This document shows, one piece after another, positions 11,748-23,590 of a DNA stretch of 64,000 bases. The notes below the pieces were generated by a model. It was not told where the DNA came from and made no database searches. It saw only the letters and a list, made by a program, of their open reading frames with translations. Origin of the DNA: Linnemannia hyalina (taxonomy: Eukaryota; Mortierellomycota; Mortierellomycetes; Mortierellales; Mortierellaceae). The position numbers were made by a program, and so were the translations under genes. Numbering within the stretch: the stretch's first letter is position 1; each line of letters starts with the position of its first letter. The DNA lies in the NCBI GenBank assembly GCA_019671135.1, contig JAHRHY010000009.1, positions 186,001 through 250,000 on the forward strand. Direction: 5' to 3'.

Positions 11748-12201
11748 CTATGCAGACTTGGTCTCTGCCGAAGAAGGAGCAACCGAGGCAGTGGCATCAA
11801 CAGGCGCCGGTGCGGCCTGAGCAGGTACAGGTGGCACTACTGGAGATGTCGATCCAGGTGTAGATATAGAGGTGCTGGCAGCAGCAGCAGCATTGGCGTT
11901 GGCGACTGCAGCGTCAGCATGGCGGTTCATCTCCTCCGCCCTTGTCTGCTGCACAACTTCGTACTGCCAAGTTCCCTTACTCTCTCTATTGGTATGATGA
12001 GAGCAACGATGTGTCAATTGGTCAGTCAGTAAGCCCTTCTTGTCAATTCAGGCAACACTTTCAGACCGAATGCACACTGGGACAAGGATATCCGATAACA
12101 TACCTCTGATACTTCTTGAACATGGGCTCCCAGATGTAGAAGCCAGACATGACGCCGACACCAGCGGCGATAGCAAGAGGGATATTGCGGTTGAAGCTCA
12201 T
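11748..12201 (-). CDS. Small single-pass membrane protein, probably mitochondrial
   Basis: Two exons (12201-12104 and 11985-11748) join in frame to 111 residues. The N-terminus MSFNRNIPLAIAAGVGVM runs into SGFYIWEPMFKKYQRESK: a short basic start, one hydrophobic helix of about 18 residues, then a basic stop-transfer stretch. A helical segment (YEVVQQTRAEEMNRHADAA) follows, then an Ala/Pro/Ser/Thr tail of about 60 residues. The layout is that of small fungal inner-membrane assembly or subunit proteins, but I do not recognise the family. The reading frame is supported by good splice signals and a poly(A) signal. Confidence 0.7.
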
Positions 12202-13245
12202 AGCGAATGTGAGTTATGAGAATGGGTCTGGAGAGAATGAATGTGAATGGGAGAATCTGATTCAACCTTCTTTTTCACCCGACAGAGTCAAGATTTGAAG
12301 AGGGAAAAGCCACCCAGCCAATCCTAGTTAGAGGAAAGGGAAAAATCAGATTGCGATCCGCTTGGGGGACACACAGGAGAGGAAGAGAATAAGGAAGCAA
12401 TTGAACGTTGTGCTGAAGAAGCAAAGCTGTTGCTAACAGATGGAGATGGAACTAGGGATGCATGTTGTCCGAAGGGTGCGGGGTAGCTGTGCTGTCTATG
12501 TATTCCTATGGGTGAAGGATGAACGAGGTGAGGCAAGGGGCGAGAGGGCAGGGAAAGGGATATTATGACCCTGAATGAAAATAATCCGGGGTAAAGGAAG
12601 AGAGGAGAGAGGTCAGGGTTGTGTTGACACATGGGAAGAAGGGCAGGTGTATTGGAGAGAGAGTGAACGGGAGATGTTTGGCCGAGAAGGGACAAAGAAG
12701 AGTTGTCCACGGAGCAAACAAAGGAGGGACGATCGCCCTGGCAATTGTCGGTCCGCCTTGATACTGGTCAAACGGGATCAAAATAATAATAAATCCTGTT
12801 GACTCTTTCCCACGCAAGCTCGCTCCTTTGTCTCCGGAAAAAAAAGGGGGAGCACAACTCCACTTTCAACAATCGACGAAGAAGGAGAGTGAGAATATGA
12901 GATGATGAAGAGCGGTGGCAGGAGTAAGAGTCAAGATACCCGACCATTGAAGATCGACAGGAGTAGCGGCTGTATATGACTTTGTTCAAGTGAAGAAAAG
13001 CGATTTTCATGTGACACGAGGCGAGATGCGGATCCGGGGCACTCAAAAAGAACGACAAACGGTTGCCTGGCAAAAGTCTTTCATGGTCAGCTCCTTTCTT
13101 CCTTTCCTTTTCTTCTTCTTTTTCTTGTTCTTTTTCTTTTTCTCCTCTTTTCCTTCTTCTGCCCCTCTTTCGTTCTTTTCTTCACTCTCCACTCCTCTGT
13201 ACATTCCCCCTTACCCCTCCACCACACCTAATACTCACATCAACC
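12202..13245. other. Divergent intergenic region
   Basis: About 1 kb shared between the small membrane protein and the peroxisomal carrier. The last 150 bp before the carrier ATG are strongly CT-rich. No coding region seen. Confidence 0.6.
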
Positions 13246-15171
13246 ATGTCTGACAGCACAGTTCACGCCATTGCCGGTACGTCCTTCTACTTTTCTCATT
13301 CCTTACTTCACATCCCTTTTTCTCTCCATGCCACTTCGCCCTGCACAACCACAAGTCGATGCAGTTAACATAGACCAAAACAAGGATAACTCACTACACG
13401 AAAACTCGGAAACACGAAGACGCAAAGAACCATAGTAGTTCACACATACACGCTTCGCCTAGTTGAACCTCCGCCTGACACACACTTGCACACTTCTTTT
13501 TCTTTGTTTGAATAGGTGCCGGAGGTGGAATCATTTCCATGGCCTTGACCTATCCCTTGATCACCATCAGCAGCAGACTCCAGGTCCAGAAGAACAAGGA
13601 GAGCAAGGACGCCTACAAGGTACATGCCTCCACAGCGACAGCAATATGCAAATCTCATTCTGTTCCTTGAACGATGGGTCACACTTCAATTAAAGTGACA
13701 GATCTAATACTATCGTGCTAACAAGACCCCAAAAATATTTCTTGCAATGTAATAGAACGGTTTGGACGCCGTTAAGAAGATCGTCGCCAAGGAGGGAATC
13801 TCCGGTCTCTACTCGTACGTCTCTCTTCATCTTCTTCTTCGGTTGCCATTGGCAATTGCGGTTTTCTTCGTTAAACTTGCCAAGCTGGATCAGCTTTTGT
13901 GCTTTTTTTTTTGTGTCCCGGAAGATATCATCATCAGCATTGTCACACAGAGTGGAGGGATACGCTAACACTTCCCTTGTTCCCATGTACAACCCTTCGG
14001 CCGAGCAACAAAACCATATCAACTTACTAAACCCATCTCCGACCCTCGCCTCACGTTCATACACATTTCATAGTGGATTGGACAGCGCATTGTTCGGTAT
14101 CTCGCTCACCAACTACTGCTACTACTACTTTTACGAGTTCACAAAGTCGGTCATCGACAAGGCCCAGATGAGCACCCTCGAGTCCATGTCTGCCGGAGCC
14201 GTCGCCGGTATGGTTGCTTGGACAATTTTTTTTGTCGCAAAGGATCGAAATTTTTCGCAGTTCTGAAACCTCGCCCGGAATGCGCGGAAGTAATTCGCTC
14301 GTTCGTGACATGTACTAAATTCCATTCTTAATTATTCTTTGAACTAATAGGTGCCGCCACTGTCATGATCACCAACCCCATCTGGGTCATTAACGTAAGT
14401 CGGCCCTTCCTTCGCCACTCTTCAATCCCACAGGCCTCAACAGGAGCAATTGCATATCGGGACAAAGCGATTGGACAGAGCGACTCATTCAACCATCACC
14501 ATTCCCCTTTCCTCCAATAGACCCGCATCGCAACCCGCAATGCAAGCGCACCCAACTCGCGCCCCCTGGGAACCGTGGAGACCGCCCAGCAGATGATCAA
14601 GGACAATGGCATCAAGTCCTTCTGGCAGGGTGTCATGCCCGCTCTCATCTTGGTCGCCAACCCCATCATCCAGTACACTGTCTTTGAGAAGCTCAAGGCC
14701 CGTATTGTCAAGACTCGTGCTCTGTCCGGCTTTGACTTTTTCTTGCTCGGTGCCGTCTCCAAGCTTGCCGCTACCAGCATCACCTACCCCTACATGTACG
14801 TTTCTTGTCTTTGCGTGCACATTTTGCCATACCAACAGTTCGCTCTTTTTTTGTTTGTAATCATATCTCATCTCTAACCCTTTACACTCTCACTACTGTG
14901 ACTCAATGCAACAAATAATAGTGTCGTAAAGTCACGTATGCAGTTGAAGCAGTCAGACGATGCCAAGGAGCGGTACAACTCGGTCATGGACGGATTCCGC
15001 AAGATCATCAAGTACGAGGGTGTTGCGGGACTCTACAAGGGCATTTCGTCCAAGATTGTCCAGTCCATCCTCACTGCCTCCTTCCTCTTCATGGCCCAGG
15101 CTTCCCTTGTCCAGTATGTTGCTCGTCTCTTGGTTTCCCTTGGCATGCGTGCTCCCCCTAAGCGTATCTAA
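13246..15171 (+). CDS. Peroxisomal adenine nucleotide carrier (PMP34/PMP47/Ant1-like)
   Basis: SLC25-type solute carrier, 298 residues from seven exons (13246-13276, 13516-13619, 13756-13814, 14074-14207, 14351-14394, 14521-14795, 14922-15171). Three repeats of about 100 residues are present. The carrier signatures are the atypical PLITISSRLQ, NPIWVINTR and YPYIVVKSRMQ, together with YYYFYEFTKS after the first repeat and LVANPIIQYTVFE in the third; this pattern is typical of the peroxisomal PMP34/PMP47 branch rather than mitochondrial carriers. Members of that branch exchange ATP, CoA or related nucleotides and in yeast support medium-chain fatty acid beta-oxidation. The C-terminus ends Ala-Pro-Pro-Lys-Arg-Ile, without an SKL-type signal, as expected for a membrane protein. 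Its 3' end faces the permease gene 287 bp away. Confidence 0.9.
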
Positions 15172-15458
15172 GGTGTAGAGAGTTCGTGTGTGGAAGTAGG
15201 AGAGCTATACACCTCAGTGCCGAGATATAGATATCTGTCCTTCAGGATTATGTAGATTTAACAAAAAGTAAGAGCCATAAAGAATGATCTCATTAGAACA
15301 AAACCATGCAAAGGCATTTGGAACTGGTGAAGCATGATTAGGTGTTGTTATTTACTGCTTTTTTGAGTGCATTAGATGAAAGAGGATAAATAAATAGTAG
15401 AGTAGATAAAAATAATAATATCATCATTGGTCCTGAGGATATCTTATCAATGTCCTCC

Positions 15459-16403
15459 TTATGGTGACGGTGGTGGTAATGGTGACTGGGGGGTATCCAA
15501 AGGCAGTTGTCCTTGTTGTTCCATCTCATTCACGCCGCCGCCATCGCCCAACTCAATATTCTTCTTGGTGTCGCCAGATCCATTCCTGGTAGCTGCCGAG
15601 GGCCGTGCGACGTAAGCCGAGCGCGACGACTTTGACCGTGACCGTGACCAGGACCCAGATCCTGATCCAGTTCCTGACCCAGTACCAGAACCACCAACTC
15701 CACTACCATCACTCTCATCCGACACTTGTTGTTGCTGTTGCTGTTGTGTGTGTTGTTGCTGCAGCTGTTGAAGGCGCTGCTGGTATATATGATCGACTCC
15801 ACTTCCTCCTGCTCCTCCTCCTCCTGGACGGGCACCGGTCCCGTCCAACCGATCAATCCCAATCTCCGTCATCTCCTGTCCTCCATGTCCTCCCGCTACA
15901 GGCGACCGCCTACCAAAACTACTCCCTCGACTCCGTGGTGTCCCCGTCCCACTCCGTGGCAAATACTCCTCCCCATCATCCACAACTCCACTCACCCTCC
16001 CACTACTCTCCCCACCACCACCCAACCTCCTCCCCAACTGCTGTTCATACTGCCTCCTCAAATGCTCATCCTGGAACCCGCTATAGTTGACGGTATCCAC
16101 CGAAAAATTCTCGTGCAACACCCTCATCGGATCGTCCTGTACCAGTCGTGGGTTATTGACTTCTGAATGCCGTCGTCCATAAAAGAGGTAGATGACGATC
16201 CCGATCCCGACCCAGACGAGGAGGCGAACGATCACTTCAGGTTTCGCGCCTTGGATTAAGAGGATCGAGGATGCTGCACCGATTCCTGGGAGTAGGAATG
16301 GGCCTAGCACAAGAGCATCGTATTTTTTTGTGTTTAGATAGAAAGAAAAAAAGAAAAAAAAAAGGTATCTCGTTAGTATGTGAGTATGAGAAGCTGCATT
16401 CCC

Positions 16404-16437
<34 letters not shown>

Positions 16438-19378
16438 GTGGTTAAACACAGCCACATAAAAAAAAGGGGGGGAGGGGGCGCGCCTGGAAAGAAGGTGTAC
16501 CTCCAGGGACTTTGAAGCGGCGAGGAACGGTTTTGCGAGTATATCGGAGGATGATGACTCCAATGTTGACGACAAAGAAAGTGAGGATCGTTCCCAACGA
16601 TGCCATATCACTCAGTACTCCGATCGGTAGAAGGCCCCCGCAAATGGCGCATATGATTCCTGTAAACAGTGTGCCCAGGTGCGGGATCTATGTCATATGA
16701 AATAAACAAAAACCACAAACGGTTAAGTAAAAAAATTGGGCATGACTCAGTCGACAGACAAAAAATACAAAAAAAATATAGAGTCGAAAAAAAAAAGAGA
16801 TGGAAAGGTACCTTGTGTTTGGGGTGGATTTTGGAAAAGAAGCGGGGGATGAGGCCGTCATTGGACATGGAGTAAAAAACACGAGGCTGGGCGATCAAGA
16901 GGACAAGAATCACAGACGTGGTGGCTGCAAGGGCCCCCACATCCGTCAGGACCATGAGCCACTTCATATTAGTTAGCCGGACGACCGCGACCAGCGGGTA
17001 CCTTTCGTGCAGGCTCTCGTAATTGGCCACGCCGACAATGACCGCGCTGAGGGAGATATAGATGACGGCGCTAATCCCGAGTGTGCTCAGAATACCAATG
17101 GGCAAGCTGACTTGGGGCTCCCGTGCCTCTTGTGCGGTTGTCGAGATACTGTCGAATCCAATGTAGGCGAAGAAGACTGTTGAAGCGCCCTGTAAGACCC
17201 CTGTCACGCCAAAGTCGCCCGTCGTGATGTTCTTTGGGACGATGTACGGGTGGTAGTTTTCGGTCTTGATGAACGGGATAAGTGCAAAGATCATGATGAC
17301 CAACACCAGGATCTTGAACATTACTAGGATATTGTTGATCTTGGCCGTGAGGTGGATCCCAAAGTAGATGGTAAACGTGATGACGAGGACGATACAGAAT
17401 GCCGGAGTGTTGAACTTGTCTTTTGTGAGTCTGAATCCCTCCGATGTCCAATCGATTGGGGCCCTGGTCCATGTGTCAGATATCTCGTAACCAAACGCGT
17501 CCCATACAAATGCGACAAAGTACGATGACCATCCTATCGAGACCGTCGCCGCTCCAACCATGTACTCCAGAATGAGATTCCACGAGATGATCCATGCAGC
17601 CAGCTCTCCCAGTGTCGCGTATGCATATGTGTAGGCAGATCCTGAAATAGGGATCATGGACGCCATCTCGGCGTACGACAGAGCGGCGATTCCTGAAATA
17701 ATGCCTCCTAGGATAAACGAAATAGTCACTGCTGGGCCCGATTGAGTCTTTGCTGCCGTGCCTGCGTTATCCAGAATATAGGGGTAGCCATTTCGATCCA
17801 GTTGTAATCAAAGTACACACAAATGAAGGATGTAAAAAAGAGAAACGGAAAGAAATGTGAGTTCAGTGGTCATTCATCATACACGGTTAATCGGAGCTTT
17901 TTCACAAACAAGGCTTTGTTGACAACAACTGTTGGTTGCAGTGTCATATTGGTTTTCTTCTTTGCGTCGTTGTCGGCAAGACGGCCAGAAGGCAAACCGT
18001 GAAAACGGACAACAGTCAAGGTCGAAAAAACAAGAAAAATCGAAAAAGTGCGAAACCAAGGACAAATAATCAACAATGCACCGTGCAAAAACGAAAAAAA
18101 AAAAGGGCGTATGGACAATCAACTTACCGAGTAGGACATACACGCCCGTGCCGACCACAGCACCTATGATCACGTTGGTTTGGTTTGGTTCGGTACAAAA
18201 GGGTGTGAGTGTTAGTAAAGGGATGAGCAAGAGGCCAGGCGAGACAAGTAGGAATGTGCTCACTCAGTTAGTCAGTCAGCACACATAATATCGACCGCCC
18301 TCTCTACAATGCAGCACCCTGAGAGATGATGCGCGAACATACTGCTCACAATCTCTGTCACATTCCCCTTCCTCTTTCGATTTTTCTTTATCGTTTGGCA
18401 TTGCAGCGGCGACGCCAGTTTTGATGGTAGAATCCGAACTAAGTAGCTGAGCGCGTATTAAAAAATATGTCTGAGGCCAATTGATTAGGAAGAAACTCCT
18501 GGGAGTCGGTCGCGTGGTGCATGAAAGGAGATCGAAAAAAGGGTAAGGAATGAGAGAGACCCGACTAAAATGATCCCTTGGTTCCTGGAACACCCCTTAC
18601 TCTTTGCCCACAGCCCAACTCTACTTTTCAGACAAGGTGGAACGGTTTGTATGTGTGTGAACGTACAGATGCAAGGACAGAGGAAAAAAATCGCGGAAGG
18701 GTGCTCATGCACCAAAGGAGGAGACGAAGAAGGAGGATCTCGACCAAAGAGTCGATCTTCAAATAAAATTCCTGCACGATCACACGCGCCCCTCTTCTTG
18801 TTACTAACACTGCACACACACGCACGCCAACCAAACAAACCACTGCACTCTCCAACAGTTGTTGTTGTTGTACATCCGCTTTCCATGACAGGTGGGTTGC
18901 GTAGGGATTGGTGGAGCACAAAACAAGAAAAGCAAGGCGAGAGTTGTTGCAACAAAGGCAGTGAGTGGGAAAAGAGACGCACAGTGAGCCTCATGGTGTT
19001 TGTTGAGCTATCCTATCTTCGCTCTTTATGTCTTCCTGTGGTTCAACCTACAGTGTCTTTGCTTTAATTACCCAAACAAACAAATCACAACAAAGAAACC
19101 ACCCCCAACGAATATAAACGCAACAACAGACGAAAAAACCTCAACTGCATACCAAGGCCGACAAGGGTGAGCTCGAAAGAGCCGAGGGACCGGTTGAACT
19201 TGGTTTCGGCGACTTCGGCGTTGTATTCGAGGCGGGCGAGGGTCTGAATGGAGATGAGTCGTCGGGCGTGGAATCGTAGTTTGGATTCGTTGGGTTTCCT
19301 GAAGGGGGTCTGTCCAGTGTAGTAGTAGCCATCGTCATCGTCCACCCCTCCGAATTGAAAAGTCGGCGGTTTCGACAT
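15459..19378 (-). CDS. CAT-family amino acid permease (APC superfamily)
   Basis: 747 residues from five exons (19378-19153, 18163-18128, 17761-16812, 16687-16501, 16303-15459). A soluble N-terminus of about 70 residues precedes TM1, which is built across three exons as LTLVGLGAVVGTGVYVLLG. The CAT-type pattern continues with PAVTISFILGGIISGIAA, LSYAEMASMIPISGSAYTY, ELAAWIISWNLILEYMVG, FFAYIGFDSISTTAQEA and FKVPGGPFLLPGIG, giving about 12 to 14 membrane segments. These transporters move cationic or neutral amino acids; the substrate cannot be read from sequence. The last 250 residues are a hydrophilic tail with Gly/Ser/Arg runs and a polyQ tract. The first intron is unusually long (989 bp) and a 28-base A tract lies in the last intron. 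Confidence 0.9.
18164..19152 (-). other. Long first intron of the CAT permease gene
   Basis: A 989-bp intron with GTATGC donor and ATCATAG acceptor, about ten times the local norm. The phase-1 junction rebuilds TM1 of the permease. Open frames inside it are not conserved-looking. Confidence 0.7.
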
Positions 19379-22300
19379 TGTCCCTCACGACTTGCTGTAT
19401 TTCTGTTGTGGCTGTTGTTGATATTGCAATGGAGGGGTTTAGGAGGGTGGGAGGTGTTTGCGGGTGCCTGACTTGCTGGCGCTGTGCTGAGCGATGAGGG
19501 TTAAGGTGAATAAAAAAAAAGGAAAAAGGGGATGCAGGAAGTATGGGCAAGGTAAGAACGAGATGTAGATGTTGGGTGAAGAATGAGGTGAATGGCAGGA
19601 CGTGTCTGACCCAACCGTTCGGAGAATAAGTGAGTCAGGAAGAAAAGGGCGAAGGAGGAGTGAAAGAAAAGGGGTGGTTGTGAAGTGAATTGCTATTATT
19701 GAATGTAGGCATGCAGATTGCAAGAGAGTGAGAGAGAAAGAATTGAGCTGATGAGGACGGAGGGAAGAGGTATGAAGAGACAGAAGCAGGTCATGACAAA
19801 GAACAAAAACAAATAAGAAAAAAACAGCATGCAAACACGAGAGTAAGCGATAGTGGTATCTACTGCTCCTGTGTTTGTTGATGTGTTCGTCGTCGGGTGG
19901 TTGTCTGTGTCCAACAAAACAAGGCTTATGTTAAGGATTGCTGTTGCCTTTCACAAGGGTGTATGTTCGTGCAGTAGGGGAGTGAAAGAGGGTGGTTGTT
20001 GTCTTTGAAGGAATTCCTTCCCACGGCCGTTTTTCATTGTTGATCAAAAATTGTTTGCTGATCCCTTATCTCAGGAGCACTATCAGTCATAGGAGGGGGG
20101 AAGTGATCAACATCAAGTCAGGGTAGAGAGGATGATGGTGCCTGGATGAAGGGAGGGGATCGACCTCCTGTTGACCATCGATCAATCTTAGAATAAAACC
20201 CACATTCTTGATTGCTGCACCGCCATTTTCTCTCCTTCTCTCTCTCTCTCTCTCTCCTCTCTCTCCTCTCTCACACACACTTCTCGCCTCCTACCTATGG
20301 AGCGCGCCTGTTCCGAGTATATGTGCTTGCTTGTTTATGTTTACGTTTGTATACCGATTGTTATTGTTGACAGGAGTTAGCAGTATCCAAGGCAAGGAAG
20401 AAGAAAAGAAGAGTGAATGGTACGGCATGGCAATGGCAGGGATGGATGGTTAGAGATGCAACCTATGCAACCTTAAAAGGTATGGGGTAGAAGCAAGGGA
20501 CACAATTAGAAGCAAGGGCGAATAGGGGGAGGAGGGAAGGAAGGAAGGAGAGAAGGAAGGACGCAATTGAATCAGAGAAGGGAATGAAAAGCGAAGAGAA
20601 TCATAGAAACAGAGGAGAAGAGTGTGATTTGCGAATCGGAACAACAGCAACAGGAGGAGCAGCAGCACAGGGCCACAGCCAGGCCCTAGCCACAGCTGCA
20701 ACCACAAACAACAACAATCTTAACGGCTACTTTCTCAAGGGTGCTAATGCAATTTAGAAAAGAAAGAGAAAAAAAAAAAAAAAGACGTTAAAGACAGGGT
20801 TCGATCCATCGGTAACATATCATCATCGTCTGTTGTCAATTGGTCCCTTTGAGCACACCTCCTGCGGATGATGTTTCTACAGAGAAAATACCAAACAGGT
20901 TTCTTCGCCACGTCGTTTGTTTGTTCACTTTCATCACCATCATCATGAACACCATTATTTCCGGATGGCGCGCGATTGGTCAGTGATGAACAAGGCAAGA
21001 CATCAACGACTCTCTCTCTCTTGTCCGGGGATCCAATCACTCACATTTGTGTCTGATCAAATGTGCCAAGGCCAAAAAAAATAATCTAAATAATGGCAGA
21101 ACGAACTGCCCTCTTGGCCTTTTTACCGTTCTCCAGCTAGGATAGGCCAAGATATGATTAGGGTACGAGAGACATTGCAACCTCTCGATGCGAAAGAACA
21201 AGAGGGATTCTCCGAAAGACACAGGCATGGACGCCATGTGGGGACTGAATGTTTATAACAGGCTGTTGTGTTTTTATTATTTTGTTCGTGTCACTTGCTT
21301 ACTTTTGACGCTTTCGTTTTTTTTCTCGTTTGTCGAACCCCTGATACCCCTGGTTCAATGGGAAGTATGTTCATTTAATGAAGGAAGAGCGGCCAATTGA
21401 CTCATGGAATGGGTGAACAGTGCCAGTGACCCTTTATCGATATTTGCTTTGCTGCACACAGTTGTTTGTTTGTTGATGTTTTTTCTGCTCTTGGCACTCT
21501 CCCTCACTTTTCCCAGACACGGTCCGATCGCTTCTTGGCGTGTCCCTCTCTCTCCCTCTTTTATGCTCACTGTTCTATCCCTACCTTGCTTTTTGGTCTT
21601 TTTCATCCAAGAAAATAATGTTCCCATCAAGGACAGTATCGAGTTAAAGTCACTCGTGCCATGCGCCACCCTTCGTTATGTATCCATGGCATGATCGCGT
21701 CTGTTTTATGGACTGCTGTTTGAACCTTTGTTCACTGGCCCATCCTCTCCCTTTTTTTCTCCTTCTTCTTTCTCTGCTTCAAGTAAAAGTCGATGTTCAT
21801 CCTTTGCCCTTTGCCTTTGTCTGCAACAACTGACAACTGTCGGCATAGTAGTTTAAATTGTTCTACCCCCCATTTTCAATTGAAGTGCATACACACACAG
21901 TAGCTGCGCATTCCGAATAATCGCCCTTCCTTCATTTTCTCTTGTCTGACTTATCCCTCCACTCCCCCAACTTTGCCATTCTCACCAACTGCTGCTCTCT
22001 TCTTCCCTCCCTCTTACCTCTTGCTTCTTTCTTCACTCTTCTCCACTGTCACTCACTCCACTTACATTCGCCTTCCCTTCCTCCATCACTCTCCTCTCCC
22101 TCCCTCCCTCCCTCCTCCTCCTCTCTTCTCCTCCCTCCCTCGAGCAATACCCATTCAACCTCACATTCCTTCGCTCCCTTTTGCAGTGCCAACTTCTCGC
22201 TCTCCTCCCTCTACCCTCCCCAATCTTAACTTTCCCTCAACTCTGACATCCATCTTTGCATCCCTCCCTCCCTCCCTTTTTCATTCACACTCCCCACTCT

Positions 22301-22605
22301 GCTTCAAACCCCCTTTTTCATCTCCTCACTTCAATACTCTTTTCCTCCTCCTCTAAACGCCACCCTCCTCCTCTCTCCTACTGGACAACAACAAACACAA
22401 CAAACGGTCAATCGAATCCATCCAACCAGACAGCAGCTGCCCTCACTCGAACAACTGAATAGAAAGTCTTTCTTCTTTTCAACACTTCAGCTGCCTGTCC
22501 CAGAGACCTCCTTCTCCTTCTCCTAATCGCCACCCTCGTATCCGATTCCCCGCTCGATCCAACTCCTCTCTCACAAATACCCCACTCCCTTTCCCATCCT
22601 ATACC
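19379..22605. other. 3.2-kb divergent spacer, no gene seen
   Basis: Lies between the permease and transcription factor starts. It contains CT microsatellite at about 20228-20275, AAGG repeats at about 20534-20562, and a nearly continuous CT-rich stretch at about 21950-22600 that ends at the transcription factor ATG and is probably its promoter and leader. Open frames here are low complexity. Confidence 0.6.
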
Positions 22606-23555
22606 ATGGCCCTCCCCACCTCAGCAATAAAACCAAAAAAGAAGAGAACCGCCGTCGTCCTCGGCTGTGACCAATGCCGTCGCAGAAAGGTAACATTTTT
22701 TTCTCTCTTCACTCATCACACCAACAAATCCATCTCTCCATCTTCTTTTTTCATATCTGTTCCTCAGTATCTCTTTTATCGTTCTTCTGGTGAATACAGC
22801 AAGTAACAGACAAGGGATTGCTGGGGGAGGGAGGTTGAAAGGACTTGTCCCACGCGTCGGGTGCTCAGAGCGATCTGGGCGCATGGAGACTGGGCGTCAA
22901 TATCGATGGCTCTCGACCCCTCCTTCTCACTCGTTCTCTTCCACCTCCTTTTCCCTTCATTACTTCCTTTTCTGTTGTTGTTGTTGCCGTTGCTATTGTG
23001 CTCTCCACCCGTACATGCTTTCCACCCATCTCCCACGGATGCTTAATGTGCTGGGTGTGTGTCCAGACTGACAGAGGTTAAACGGATCGTAGACAAAACG
23101 AACACAGGAAATTTTGTCAAGTAGGCTGGGATGTGGTAAAAAGCAACAGCAGGCAGCGTGGTGGCAAGGAGAGACAGATGATTGTTACCTGTGCTGTTGG
23201 CGCTTGTTCGCCTTCGTGCAACATACAATAATCTGCTCCAATGCTCCTTCTCACCCCCTTCACCCCTTTCCAAAATGCAGCCCCCCAAAATGGAGTTTTT
23301 TTATTTGTTCAACGCCCACTGTTAAAGGAAGGAAAGAAGGAAAGAAGGAAAAGGAAAACCCTCCAAGGAATAAATGGAAAAGAAGGAAGAAAAGTCAAAA
23401 GAAAAGAACGGACTTGCTTCATCCGGAAGACCTCCGACTGGTTCCCCACTCAAGAACCATGCGGCCGGCTTTTTTTTTATTACTCTTCATTGAACCTCAG
23501 ACTCAGATAACCAAAAAAAAAAAAACTTGAGAAAGGTCGATCTTGCGGGTTATTA

Positions 23556-23590
<35 letters not shown>

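Noticed and set aside
15605..16166. Two plus-strand frames rich in Leu, His, Pro and Ser
   Set aside because: Antisense to the repetitive tail of the permease.
20805..20830. GGGTTCGATCC resembling a tRNA B box
   Set aside because: No T-stem or acceptor stem pairing could be made around it.
21942..22356. Ser/Pro/Leu-rich frames before the transcription factor
   Set aside because: They arise from the CT-rich leader and have no protein-like composition.
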